The notes under the pieces: model-generated
The model's database searches: none
What the model saw: the letters and a program-made list of their open reading frames with translations, nothing else
What the model was told of the DNA's origin: nothing
Source of the DNA: Xenococcus sp. PCC 7305
GTDB lineage: Bacteria; Cyanobacteriota; Cyanobacteriia; Cyanobacteriales; Xenococcaceae
Assembly: GCF_000332055.1 (NCBI RefSeq)
Contig: NZ_ALVZ01000216.1
Span: 1 to 60,466 of the forward strand
Length of the DNA stretch: 60,466 nt
Direction: 5' to 3'
In this document: piece by piece, positions 1-7,735 of the stretch
How the letters are laid out: the number at the start of each line of letters is the position of its first letter
How positions within the stretch are numbered: position 1 is the first letter of the stretch
Made by a program: the position numbers and the translations under genes

Positions 1-162
1 TAGAAGTAGTTTTATCCTTCTGCCCTCTCTCTTGGTGAGCGTCTCTTGGTAGACATTCCCTTGCGCCTTTCGGCGGCGCGGGCTTCTACCGCTTCCCTTG
101 CGCCTGACGGCGGCGCGGGGTCTCATCGCTGCCCTCTGCCTTCAAGGGCGAAGCCCCGTTAA
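1..162 (-). repeat. Compound dispersed repeat, left copy, with nested 51-bp hairpin element
   Basis: This stretch matches the reverse complement of 60321-60438 almost base for base, except for about 51 extra bases at 42-92. The extra block is itself a full copy of the 51-bp core seen at 2971-3021 and 60361-60411. The outer core pairs 34-39 (GGTGAG) with 122-127 (CTCATC, one G-T wobble); the inner core pairs 47-52 with 86-91. GGCAGAG-type heptamers flank the outer core. A small GGGGC/GCCCC hairpin lies at 145-158 next to the ruvB stop and may also act as its terminator. Confidence 0.9.
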
Positions 163-1289
163 AAAAGGGTCTTTTGATAGCCCAAATGTTTATAGGCTGC
201 TTCTGTGGCAATTCTGCCTCGATGAGTGCGGTTTAAATAACCGATTTGGAGAAGGTAAGGTTCATAGACTTCCTCAATGGTTTTAGAATCTTCTCCCGTC
301 GCTGCGGCGATCGCCTCTAAGCCTACAGGGCCACCCTGAAATTGTTCGATCATCGTACTCAGAACTAATCTATCTGTCCAATCCAAACCACGCTCATCAA
401 CATCGAAGATTTCTAGAGCAGTTGCTGCTAATTCCAAATTGATCGCGGTAGCTTTTTCTACCTGAGCATAATCGCGAACTCTTCTAAACAAACGATTGGC
501 AATACGAGGCGTACCTCGGGAACGGCGAGCAATCTCGGTTGCTCCATCTTCGGTCACAACGGTTTTAAAGATATCCGCAGTGCGTTTGACAATGATAGTC
601 AGTTCGTCGATTTCATAAAAACGTAGTCTTTGAATTAGACCAAAGCGATCGCGTAGAGGGGAAGTTAGGGACCCAACTTTGGTCGTTGCCCCAATAAGGG
701 TAAATTTCGGTAGGGAAATACTACGAGTTTTGGCAGCTTGACCCTTGCCAATCGTGATATCCAGACGATAATCTTCCATTGCTGGATAGAGTAATTCTTC
801 CGTCATCCGATTCAACCGATGAATTTCGTCGATAAACAGAATATCTCCTGGCTTCAAGCCAATCAATAAACCTGTAATATCCCTTGGTCTTTCCAATGCC
901 GGAGCTGCTGTGATTTTACAATCAACTCCCATCTCCGAAGCCAAAATTAGTGACATGGTGGTTTTCCCCAGTCCTGGAGGGCCATAGAGGAGGAGATGAT
1001 CCAAAGATTCTTGCCGATCTTTAGCTGCTGCGATCGCAATATTGAGTATTTTCTTTAATTCTTTTTGCCCAATATATTCCGTTAAGGTCTGAGGGCGAAT
1101 GCGCGCTTCTTGATTTTCTGTTTCTTCTGGGTTGTTGGCTGCCGAAACTAAACGAGATTCACCACTACTGTTGTGATTTAGGGGCTTTTCTGATTTTGGT
1201 GTTGTTTGATGAGACTTTGACTGAGTTTTTTGGTTTTTTTTGACAGTATCAGCAGATTTTTGATTTGGAGAAGATCGTTTAATTGCCAT
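159..1289 (-). CDS. ruvB: Holliday junction branch migration DNA helicase RuvB
   Basis: RuvB is the hexameric AAA+ motor that, with RuvA, drives branch migration of Holliday junctions during recombinational repair. The 376-residue product has a Walker A motif GPPGLGKTT at about residue 103, Walker B DEIH near 155, and the family's C-terminal winged helix ending in the [14 protein letters not shown] region. The first 55 or so residues are a polar Ser/Lys/Asn-rich extension absent from E. coli RuvB; such extensions are common in cyanobacteria. The stop lies inside the edge of the left repeat. A GGCAGAG heptamer array lies just upstream of the start. Identity is very secure; only the exact start within the low-complexity tail is uncertain. 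Confidence 0.97.
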   Translation of the reverse strand: MAIKRSSPNQKSADTVKKNQKTQSKSHQTTPKSEKPLNHNSSGESRLVSAANNPEETENQEARIRPQTLTEYIGQKELKKILNIAIAAAKDRQESLDHLLLYGPPGLGKTTMSLILASEMGVDCKITAAPALERPRDITGLLIGLKPGDILFIDEIHRLNRMTEELLYPAMEDYRLDITIGKGQAAKTRSISLPKFTLIGATTKVGSLTSPLRDRFGLIQRLRFYEIDELTIIVKRTADIFKTVVTEDGATEIARRSRGTPRIANRLFRRVRDYAQVEKATAINLELAATALEIFDVDERGLDWTDRLVLSTMIEQFQGGPVGLEAIAAATGEDSKTIEEVYEPYLLQIGYLNRTHRGRIATEAAYKHLGYQKTLF

Positions 1290-1306
1290 AGAGTTAATCT
1301 TTTGAA

Positions 1307-1337
1307 GGCAGAGGGCAGAGGGCAGAGGGCAGAGGGT
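1307..1337. repeat. GGCAGAG heptamer tandem array
   Basis: About four tandem copies of the heptamer GGCAGAG directly upstream of ruvB. The same heptamer occurs at 11890-11905, 60341-60360 and, inverted, around 130-142. This is the short tandemly repeated repeat type known from cyanobacterial intergenic DNA. Confidence 0.85.
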
Positions 1338-1391
1338 AGTAGTTTGTTCTTTTCACGTTTTCAGGGTATTTGCTACTTTTTAATAAAAAAT

Positions 1392-2006
1392 TTAGGCGTC
1401 TAAAATTTGCTTTGTAGTTAGCTTTAATTCGGGAAAAGTTTTAGATGTTATTATTTCTTCTTCTTGATAAGCTTTGAACTGATAAACCCCATTGTCGTCA
1501 AGTAGATAGACAAAAACTGTTGGAACTTTGGGATTGCCTAAGTAACTTCTACTAGCTATAGCTAAATAATCGACAATCCAATATTCGGAGATACCTAAAC
1601 GCTGATATTCATCCAGTTTATCTATGTAATCATCTTCCCAATTAGTAGAGACTACTTCCACTGCTATTTGTAATGGTTCAAATAATGCTGAATAAGCAGT
1701 AGGATGAGAATCCCATATTTGACGCTCTACGACACTAACATCTGGATGGTGTCCTTGTTCAACTCCATCTTTCGTTTCGGTCGCAACTACAATTCTGCCA
1801 GATACCCAGTAATCTAATTTAAGGCGTTTAACTTCCGATTTAAAACTATCGGCGATAAATTCAGCGATTGTTTCATGTCTGCGAGTCGCTAGTTTTCTCA
1901 TGATTTCCCCATTAACCAATTCGTAGCGTCCTGCCTTGTCGGGGATTTGTTCAAAGAATTGCGCTAAGGTCAGTTTTTGTTTGGGCTGATGGGTAGTTAG
2001 AGTCAT
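1392..2006 (-). CDS. Uma2 family endonuclease (DUF820, PD-(D/E)XK fold)
   Basis: The 204-residue protein belongs to the Uma2/DUF820 family, which is hugely expanded in cyanobacteria and has a restriction-endonuclease-like fold. Visible marks are the N-terminal AQFFEQIPDKAGRYELVNGEI segment, HHPDVSVV with a core Asp at about 90, and IAVEVVS with a core Glu at about 115, followed by the KLDEYQRLGISEYWIVD segment. The ATG at 2006 is preferred over the GTG at 2009 because GAGG lies 7 nt before it. The cellular role of the family is not established; many members sit near mobile DNA. It stands alone here, with heptamer-like repeats on its upstream side. Confidence 0.9.
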   Translation of the reverse strand: MTLTTHQPKQKLTLAQFFEQIPDKAGRYELVNGEIMRKLATRRHETIAEFIADSFKSEVKRLKLDYWVSGRIVVATETKDGVEQGHHPDVSVVERQIWDSHPTAYSALFEPLQIAVEVVSTNWEDDYIDKLDEYQRLGISEYWIVDYLAIASRSYLGNPKVPTVFVYLLDDNGVYQFKAYQEEEIITSKTFPELKLTTKQILDA

Positions 2007-2048
2007 CACAACACCTCAACTAAAGTATCATTATTATATCTGTTCAAA

Positions 2049-2086
2049 CTCAATGTTTAATGGTCAATGCTTAATGGTCAATGTTC
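2049..2086. repeat. Short tandem repeat of AATGGTC/AATGCTT type
   Basis: Tandem heptamers of the form TCAATGT, TTAATGG, TCAATGC fill the gap between the permease gene and the Uma2 gene and run into the permease stop codon. It is a third heptamer family in this window. Confidence 0.7.
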
Positions 2087-2942
2087 AAGATGTTCCTTTG
2101 AATAAACCTTGAGGACGAATCAAAAGAATTACCACCATGATAAATAAGGCAACCCCCAATTTATATTGCGAACCAAGAAAAGGAACACTGAGTTCTTGAG
2201 CAATTCCAATCGTTAAAGCTCCTGCGATCGCACCATAGGGATTCCCAATGCCTCCCAAAATAACCGAAGCAAACATGGGCAAAATTAGAAACCATCCCAT
2301 ATTTGGCCGCACAGTTGTAATCAAACCATACATTCCCCCAGAAACTGCTGTCAGCACTCCAGTAATAATCCAAGTCCAAAGTACTACCTGCTCGACATTA
2401 ATTCCTGATACCCTGGCCAAATCAATATTGTCAGCAACTGCCCGCATTGCTTTCCCCATTTTGCTGTTTTGCAACAAAAAATGTAGCGCCAAGATAGCTG
2501 CGATCGCCAGAACAATGACAATTACGCGATAATAGGCAATTCTGAGATCACCAAATTCTAGAGCTTTCACTACTGGTAAATCATAGGATTGGTTACTACT
2601 TCCCCAAATCAGGAGAATCCCACTACGCAAAAAAAGAGCCAAGCCAATAGAAATAATAATCAAACTCGTATCCGAAGCCCTGCGATCGCGCATGGGTTTC
2701 CAGATTAAAAATTCTGAAAGCAGCATCATCGCGATCGTGCCGAGGGCCCCTAGCATCATTGCGAGCCAGATATTGACCCCATTAATATTCGCCAGCCAAG
2801 TAAAATAGGCTCCTAGGGTCATAAAATCGCCATGGGCAAAATTAGATAAGCGCAAAACGCCATAGGTCAAAGTCAGTCCGATCGCCGCCAGAGCCAGAAT
2901 GCTACCGATTGTAAGGCCATTAAAAAGTAATTGAAGATCCAT
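2085..2942 (-). CDS. natD: Branched-chain/neutral amino acid ABC transporter permease (LivH/NatD type)
   Basis: This is an inner-membrane permease of the LivH family. In cyanobacteria the closest characterised relative is NatD of the N-I neutral amino acid transporter; that equivalence is my inference. The 285-residue product begins MDLQLLFNGLTIGSILALAAIG, has about eight hydrophobic segments, and ends with the family's LLIRPQGLFKGTS. The family loop GINVEQV and the GGIGNPYGAIAGAL region are intact. The reading frame runs 25 codons further upstream, but those codons come from a dispersed repeat, so the start is set at the ATG at 2942. No other subunit (binding protein, ATPases, second permease) is nearby, so it must work with subunits encoded elsewhere. 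Confidence 0.9.
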   Translation of the reverse strand: MDLQLLFNGLTIGSILALAAIGLTLTYGVLRLSNFAHGDFMTLGAYFTWLANINGVNIWLAMMLGALGTIAMMLLSEFLIWKPMRDRRASDTSLIIISIGLALFLRSGILLIWGSSNQSYDLPVVKALEFGDLRIAYYRVIVIVLAIAAILALHFLLQNSKMGKAMRAVADNIDLARVSGINVEQVVLWTWIITGVLTAVSGGMYGLITTVRPNMGWFLILPMFASVILGGIGNPYGAIAGALTIGIAQELSVPFLGSQYKLGVALFIMVVILLIRPQGLFKGTS

Positions 2943-2970
2943 AGAGAAAAGGATGAAGGATGAGGGATGA

Positions 2971-3021
2971 GCGGTGCGACCCCGCGCCGCCGAAAGGCGC
3001 AAGGTAACGCGCACCAAGAGA
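2971..3021 (+). repeat. 51-bp dispersed hairpin element inside a GGATGAG array
   Basis: A 51-bp core with terminal stem GGTGCG (2973-2978) pairing with CGCACC (3010-3015) and an inner GCGCC/GGCGC stem. GGATGAG heptamers flank it on both sides (2951-2970 and 3020-3031), as if the core had been inserted into the array. Its stem differs from the right-edge copy at the middle pair, but the change is compensated on the other arm. Confidence 0.9.
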
Positions 3022-3048
3022 GGGATGAGGAAAGTGATATTTCATCTC

Positions 3049-3603
3049 TCAATTATCAAAGATAACCTGAGCAACTTCATCGATTGCAGTTTTCAAATCT
3101 TGATTGACAATTCTGACTTCAAATTCTTCACTGGCGGCGATTTCTTCTTTTGCCCGGTGCAAACGCTTCTCGATGGCCGATTCAGGATCTTTGCCTCGTC
3201 GGCGAAGTCTTGCTTCGAGCTCTGCCATTGATGGCGGTAACAGAAAAATTTTTAGGGCATCAGGAAAAATCTCCGAAACGATTCTAGCTCCCACTAATTC
3301 TATTTCCAAGAGCACCCATTTTCCCCCATCAATTAATTCCTGAATATTGGTTTGCGGCGTCCCATAATAATTTCCCGCATATTCTGCCCATTCGAGGAAT
3401 TCTCCCTCTACGATCGCCAACTGGAATTCATCCCGATTCAGAAAATAATAATCTCTGCCATCTATTTCCCCTGGGCGAGGTTTCCTAGTGGTGGCAGAGA
3501 CAGAAAGATGAAGTTGCGAATATGTTTGAATGAGGGACCTGACTATAGTTCCTTTGCCAACACCGCTAGGCCCTGTGATAACAATTAATTTTCCTGATGC
3601 CAT
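3049..3603 (-). CDS. gmk: Guanylate kinase
   Basis: Guanylate kinase phosphorylates GMP to GDP with ATP, in purine nucleotide synthesis and salvage. The 184-residue product has P-loop GPSGVGKGT at residues 10-18, the GMP-binding SATTRKPRPGEIDGRDYYFL block, the WAEYAGNYYGTP segment and the lid RLRRRGKDPE. Length matches bacterial enzymes. It follows the remA-family gene by 16 bp on the same strand, so the two are very likely cotranscribed. The dispersed 51-bp repeat lies downstream. Confidence 0.97.
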   Translation of the reverse strand: MASGKLIVITGPSGVGKGTIVRSLIQTYSQLHLSVSATTRKPRPGEIDGRDYYFLNRDEFQLAIVEGEFLEWAEYAGNYYGTPQTNIQELIDGGKWVLLEIELVGARIVSEIFPDALKIFLLPPSMAELEARLRRRGKDPESAIEKRLHRAKEEIAASEEFEVRIVNQDLKTAIDEVAQVIFDN

Positions 3604-3619
3604 GAAAACTTGAGAGAAT

Positions 3620-3877
3620 TTAGGTAGTACCCTCCTTATTTACCACAAAGCGGTGGGCAACGGTTTCTGGTTGAATAGCTGATAAGACTACATGGGACGA
3701 ATCTGTAATGATGACAGCTCTAGTACGACGGCCATAGGTAGCATCTACCAGCTGTCCTTTTTCTCTAGCTTCGGTGATAATTCTTTTGATAGGAGCTGAT
3801 TCAGGGCTGACTATAGCAATAATGCGATTAGCGGACACAATATTGCCGAATCCGATATTTATTAATTGAATATCCAT
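3620..3877 (-). CDS. remA: RemA family (DUF370) DNA-binding regulator
   Basis: The 85-residue product matches the RemA/DUF370 family throughout: [29 protein letters not shown] at the start, then [28 protein letters not shown]. In Bacillus, RemA is an oligomeric DNA-binding activator of biofilm matrix genes; the targets of the cyanobacterial homologue are not known to me. The basic YGRRTR motif expected for DNA contact is kept. It lies 16 bp before gmk, the same order as in Firmicutes. The start is the only ATG fitting the family N-terminus. Confidence 0.93.
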   Translation of the reverse strand: MDIQLINIGFGNIVSANRIIAIVSPESAPIKRIITEAREKGQLVDATYGRRTRAVIITDSSHVVLSAIQPETVAHRFVVNKEGTT

Positions 3878-4069
3878 AAGTATTGGGATGCCATTGTATA
3901 GGATCGAGGCGAGTTCGCAAATATAACCCTTATGTTATAGATAATAATCCTGCATTACAACCTTAAAAGTTATGAAGCAGCTATTTTTTTCGCAAATTTT
4001 AGCTTTTTTTCAGTTTTTTTCACAATTCTCTAAGCTTATTTGTTGTTTTATTGATAATTAATAATTTTT

Positions 4070-5773
4070 ATGCAGCCTTTTGATTACACGAGTTTAATAG
4101 CAGTCCATGGCGAATTAATGAGGGATTGGCTGCCGGCAAGGGTAGAACAAGTGCATCAGCGCGATCGCTTTACCATCTACTTATCATTAAGAACTATTAA
4201 GAAACGTGGTTGGTTGAGTATTTCTTGGCATCCTGAAGCGGCCAGAGTTTGTATCGGTAAGGCTCCGCCAAAAGTTCGCGACACTTTTACCTTTAGTGAT
4301 CAACTGCGACATCAATTTAAAGGCTTAGCCCTGACTGATATCAAGGCAATTGCACCTTGGGAGCGAGTATTAGATTTTCAGTTTGCTAAACGTCCTGGTG
4401 ATCAGATCCTATGCCATCTCTATGTTGAGATTATGGGTAAATATAGCAATGTGATTCTCACTGATGCCAACCAACAGATTATTGCGCCTGCCCGTCAAAT
4501 TAATGCGAGTCAATCTAGTGTCCGCCCGATTCAAACAGGAAAACCCTACGAACTGCCACCTTCTTTGACAGGAGCTGTCCCTAAACCAGAAGAATCTCTT
4601 GAGCTTTGGCAAGAACGTGTAGCTTTAATTCCCGGCCAACTACAACGCCAATTGCTCAAAGCTTATCGAGGGATTAGCCCCAGAATCGCGATCGAAATTG
4701 TTACCGATTCTGGACTTGCTCCAGAAAAATCAACAGATAGCTTAAGCGAATCTGATTGGCAAAATTTATTTATCTCTTGGCAAAAATGGTTAGCAATGCA
4801 ATCTAAGGGAGAATTTTCTCCAGGAAAAACCGACACAGGTTATACAGTTTTAGGGTTTGTCAAAAATCAGCCAGCAGAAAGTTTACAGGCTTTGATTGAT
4901 AACTACTATCAGAATCAGTTAAATCAACAAGAGTTTCGCCAACTGCATCATCAACTGACCCAGAAAATTACTAATATCGTCAAAAAATGCGATCGCAAAG
5001 CCACTACTTTTCGCGATCGCTTACAAGAATCGACAGGGGCGGAAAACTATCGCCAACAAGCAGATTTGTTAATGGCCCATCTGCATCTTTGGAAACCAGG
5101 AATGCGATCGATAACCTTAGAAGATTTTGCCACAGGGGAACCGATTAAAATCAAGCTCAACCCGGAAAAAAACGCGGTGCAAAATGCCCAATATTTATAT
5201 AAAAATCATCAAAAACTTAAACGAGCCCAGGATGCAGTCCTTCCGCTATTACAAGAAGTCGAATCAGAAATTAATTATCTACAGCAAATCAAAACTTCTT
5301 TGAGCCAAATTGCCAACTATAGCAACCCAGAAGATCTAGACGCCCTAGTAGAAATTCGCGAGGAATTAATCGAACAAAATTATTTAAAAACCGATCGACC
5401 TCTGACTAAAGTTCAAGATGACTCCCAACCCCATCGTTATCAAACTCCTTCGGGATATCAATTATGGGTCGGCAGAAACAATCGGCAAAATGATCGCCTA
5501 ACTTTTCGAACGGCCAATGATTATGATCTTTGGTTTCATACCCAAGAAATTCCTGGAAGTCACGTTTTACTGCGCCTAGAACCTGGAGAAGTTGCCCAAG
5601 AAGCGGATCTCCAATTTGCTGCTAATATTGCAGCTTATTATTCCCAGGCTAGAGAGAGCGATGTCGTGCCCGTAATTTATACCAAACCTAAACATGTTTA
5701 TAAACCAAAAGGAGCCAAACCGGGCATGGCAATTTATAAACATGAAACTGTCATCTGGGGTAAACCGAGATGA
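4070..5773 (+). CDS. rqcH: Rqc2/RqcH homologue (NFACT protein), ribosome quality control
   Basis: RqcH binds obstructed 50S subunits carrying peptidyl-tRNA and adds C-terminal alanine tails that mark stalled peptides for degradation. The 567-residue product has the NFACT-N domain at the N-terminus, a long helical middle (about residues 270-450, HQLTQKITNIVKKCDRK and similar) and a C-terminal NFACT-R/DUF814 domain with DLWFHTQEIPGSHVLLR. Older databases call the family fibronectin-binding protein A. The residues after APW read ERVLDF, where characterised RqcH proteins have Asp-Arg; the Arg is kept and Asp becomes Glu. It is divergent from remA-gmk. A heptamer array begins at its stop codon. 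Confidence 0.9.
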   Translation: MQPFDYTSLIAVHGELMRDWLPARVEQVHQRDRFTIYLSLRTIKKRGWLSISWHPEAARVCIGKAPPKVRDTFTFSDQLRHQFKGLALTDIKAIAPWERVLDFQFAKRPGDQILCHLYVEIMGKYSNVILTDANQQIIAPARQINASQSSVRPIQTGKPYELPPSLTGAVPKPEESLELWQERVALIPGQLQRQLLKAYRGISPRIAIEIVTDSGLAPEKSTDSLSESDWQNLFISWQKWLAMQSKGEFSPGKTDTGYTVLGFVKNQPAESLQALIDNYYQNQLNQQEFRQLHHQLTQKITNIVKKCDRKATTFRDRLQESTGAENYRQQADLLMAHLHLWKPGMRSITLEDFATGEPIKIKLNPEKNAVQNAQYLYKNHQKLKRAQDAVLPLLQEVESEINYLQQIKTSLSQIANYSNPEDLDALVEIREELIEQNYLKTDRPLTKVQDDSQPHRYQTPSGYQLWVGRNNRQNDRLTFRTANDYDLWFHTQEIPGSHVLLRLEPGEVAQEADLQFAANIAAYYSQARESDVVPVIYTKPKHVYKPKGAKPGMAIYKHETVIWGKPR

Positions 5774-5893
5774 GGGATGAGGGATAAGGGATGAGGGATG
5801 AGGAATGAGGAATGAGGGATGAGGGATGAGGAATGAGGAATGAGGAATGAGGGATGAGGGATGAGGGATGAGGGATGAGGGATGAGGGATGAG
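5769..5893 (+). repeat. GGATGAG/GAATGAG heptamer tandem array
   Basis: About seventeen tandem heptamers, mostly GGATGAG with interspersed GAATGAG and one GATAAGG variant, starting at the rqcH stop codon. Because seven is not a multiple of three, all three frames on the reverse strand read through as (SSLIPHP)n, which produces long but meaningless ORFs. The same heptamer flanks the hairpin element at 2971-3021. Confidence 0.95.
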
Positions 5894-5942
5894 GTCGCTG
5901 TTTTTGGTAATGCTGGGGGCAGTATTCAATCAATCAATAATC

Positions 5943-6518
5943 TCAAATATCTTTTCTCTTCAACCAAGATGGTGAACTATATATAAGTTTAATAACAGTT
6001 AATATTATAAGGCTAACAACTAGGGTTGCTGTCCAAAGAGGGAAAGTCAAACCTAAAATGGATAAGGAGATAGACCCTATCGATTCGATAGTAGCAACCA
6101 TAAAATTTCCGATTCCTCCCGTAAGACCTGTAGAGGCTAATCTGGTCAAACTTGCCAAGGAACCCATTATCCCGGCTGTCCCGCCACCAGCGACCACCGC
6201 AATAGTCCATTGCAATACTGGATCTGTATGCCCTAAGGTAGCAGCGGTTATAACTGTGCCAATACCTACAGCTATCGGTATTTGAACTGTATCTAATAGG
6301 TTATCTACTAGGGGAATATAATAAGCTAGAATTTCTAGAATGGTGGCAATTCCCAGTGCGAAGGCAGCTTCTGTGGTGCCTAACCATTCAAACCCCGATG
6401 ATAGGGGGATATGCCCATATATAGCTGCCAAACTCATAGCCAAAGGTGGGATGAAAACGCGAAAACCACAAGCGGCACTGAGCGTTATTCCTAAGCAAAG
6501 AGCAATAAGAATTTCCAT
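5943..6518 (-). CDS. DUF4126 family membrane protein
   Basis: The 191-residue product is almost wholly hydrophobic, with about five membrane segments and Gly/Ala-rich turns (AVVAGGGTAGIMGSLASLTRLASTGLTGGIGN). This glycine-rich central block is the hallmark of DUF4126. The C-terminus is a short basic tail (SSPSWLKRKDI) likely to be cytoplasmic. No function is known for the family. It is 120 bp downstream of the binding-protein gene on the same strand, with a palindrome in between, so a shared transcript is possible but not shown. Confidence 0.85.
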   Translation of the reverse strand: MEILIALCLGITLSAACGFRVFIPPLAMSLAAIYGHIPLSSGFEWLGTTEAAFALGIATILEILAYYIPLVDNLLDTVQIPIAVGIGTVITAATLGHTDPVLQWTIAVVAGGGTAGIMGSLASLTRLASTGLTGGIGNFMVATIESIGSISLSILGLTFPLWTATLVVSLIILTVIKLIYSSPSWLKRKDI

Positions 6519-6564
6519 TTTGTCTTAAAATTTAGTTTCCACGTTATTTTACTGTCGATGTCAA

Positions 6565-6578
6565 GCCGATTTATCGGC
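6565..6578. terminator. GCCGAT/ATCGGC palindrome between two minus-strand genes
   Basis: A perfect 14-bp palindrome (in practice a 4-bp stem with a 6-nt loop) after the binding-protein stop. Neither side has a strong run of T on the minus strand (TTGACAT follows), so a terminator or stabilising role is tentative. Confidence 0.35.
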
Positions 6579-6637
6579 AATTTTAGTCTGAAAGAATCGG
6601 CGATTTTGTATGGGAGTTGGCATGAGAATCCTAACTT

Positions 6638-7564
6638 CTATAATTCATCAACAGGTATTTCTTCTTTAAAATCAACAATAAGTTGCATATTTTCGATCAT
6701 TAATTCTCGCAGATCTTCAGTCAGGGGAACTATGCCTTGAAACCCAAACCAGCGATCAAACAAAACCAAAGAGTTGATGTCATCTGCTAGGAAACTTTGC
6801 ATAAAACGAATCAAAGTGTAATTAACATTATTGAGAAACTGTGAATTGTTTTCAGGAATCATACAGGCAATTCCTTCTTTGGAATAGTAGCCAAGTATCG
6901 CAAACTCTTCAGCATGATTGGTAATTTGGAGCCAGCTTTCGAAGAGAATGCCATCCCCAGCAAAAGCATCGATTTCCCCTTTTTCCAGAGCTAGATAACC
7001 GGAAGCGCGATCGCCAACTGTCACTATTTCTGCGCCCGGTTCTGCTTTCCTAATCGCTAGCTCATTGGTGGTTCCTTGTAAAACGCCAATTTTTTTACCG
7101 GCTAGAGATTGTGAAAGGTTTAAATAATCATCCTGTTTGACTAACAGTCTGGTTCCTGTGATGCCATAGCTAACAGAAAAATCAATTTTTTGATCTCTTT
7201 TCCAAGTAAAACTGCTAGCATCGCAAACAATATCCACTTTATGATCAACTAATTGAGGGATTCTATCCTTCGGTTGGAGAGCAACCAATTTTAATTCAAT
7301 TTCCCGACCCAATTCTTTTTCTAATTGTTGATGAATTAGAGTAAGCATATCCACGGAATAACCCACCAACTCGTCTTTGTCATCAGCATAAGCAAAAGGA
7401 AGTGCATCTTTACTAGTTCCTGCGGTTAAAACTCCTGTTCTTGCCACTTTCTCCATCACTGTCTCGGCTGTAGCAATTTGTGTTGAGACAACTGCACTCA
7501 GAAGAGTAATACCATACACTAACAGTTTAGTAACTCCGGTGTACTGATGATTGTAACCTAGCAT
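6638..7564 (-). CDS. Polar amino acid ABC transporter periplasmic binding protein (SBP_bac_3)
   Basis: The 308-residue product is a type 3 (GltI/GlnH-like) solute-binding protein. A signal peptide spans about residues 1-33 (hydrophobic LLVYGITLLSAVVSTQIATA), followed by METVMEKVARTGVLTAGTSKDALPFAYAD, the typical first beta strand. GYSVDMLTLI and DIVCDASSFTWKRDQKIDFSVSY match the family, with Arg and Asp positioned for the amino acid carboxylate and amino groups. No permease or ATPase gene is adjacent, so it is an orphan binding protein; related proteins in cyanobacteria deliver glutamate or glutamine, but the substrate cannot be fixed here. Confidence 0.87.
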   Translation of the reverse strand: MLGYNHQYTGVTKLLVYGITLLSAVVSTQIATAETVMEKVARTGVLTAGTSKDALPFAYADDKDELVGYSVDMLTLIHQQLEKELGREIELKLVALQPKDRIPQLVDHKVDIVCDASSFTWKRDQKIDFSVSYGITGTRLLVKQDDYLNLSQSLAGKKIGVLQGTTNELAIRKAEPGAEIVTVGDRASGYLALEKGEIDAFAGDGILFESWLQITNHAEEFAILGYYSKEGIACMIPENNSQFLNNVNYTLIRFMQSFLADDINSLVLFDRWFGFQGIVPLTEDLRELMIENMQLIVDFKEEIPVDEL

Positions 7565-7665
7565 AATTGCACTTCTTTCTCTTTCTTCAATTTATCAGTT
7601 TCGATTATGAGACTAGTTCTTCTAATTTTGAGATAAATCAACCAAATGAATTAAAGATTATTTGT

Positions 7666-7696
7666 CAAAAAAAGAGACGCTTGGATAAACGTCTCT
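7666..7696 (-). terminator. Rho-independent terminator of the porin gene
   Basis: On the minus strand, 40 nt past the porin stop, AGAGACG (7696-7690) and CGTCTCT (7679-7673) form a 7-bp stem with a 10-nt loop. The stem runs directly into a T run (seven A on the plus strand, 7667-7673). Confidence 0.88.
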
Positions 7697-7735
7697 ACTT
7701 TAGTCTTTTAAATTTGGAGTAATCTTGCTTGTTGT

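Noticed and set aside
98-286. 62-codon plus-strand frame at the left edge
   Set aside because: It is composed of the dispersed repeat and sequence antisense to ruvB.
5576-5933. Two long reverse-strand frames encoding repeated SSLIPHP
   Set aside because: They arise from the 7-bp tandem array, which keeps all three frames open; no start signal or non-repeat sequence supports them.
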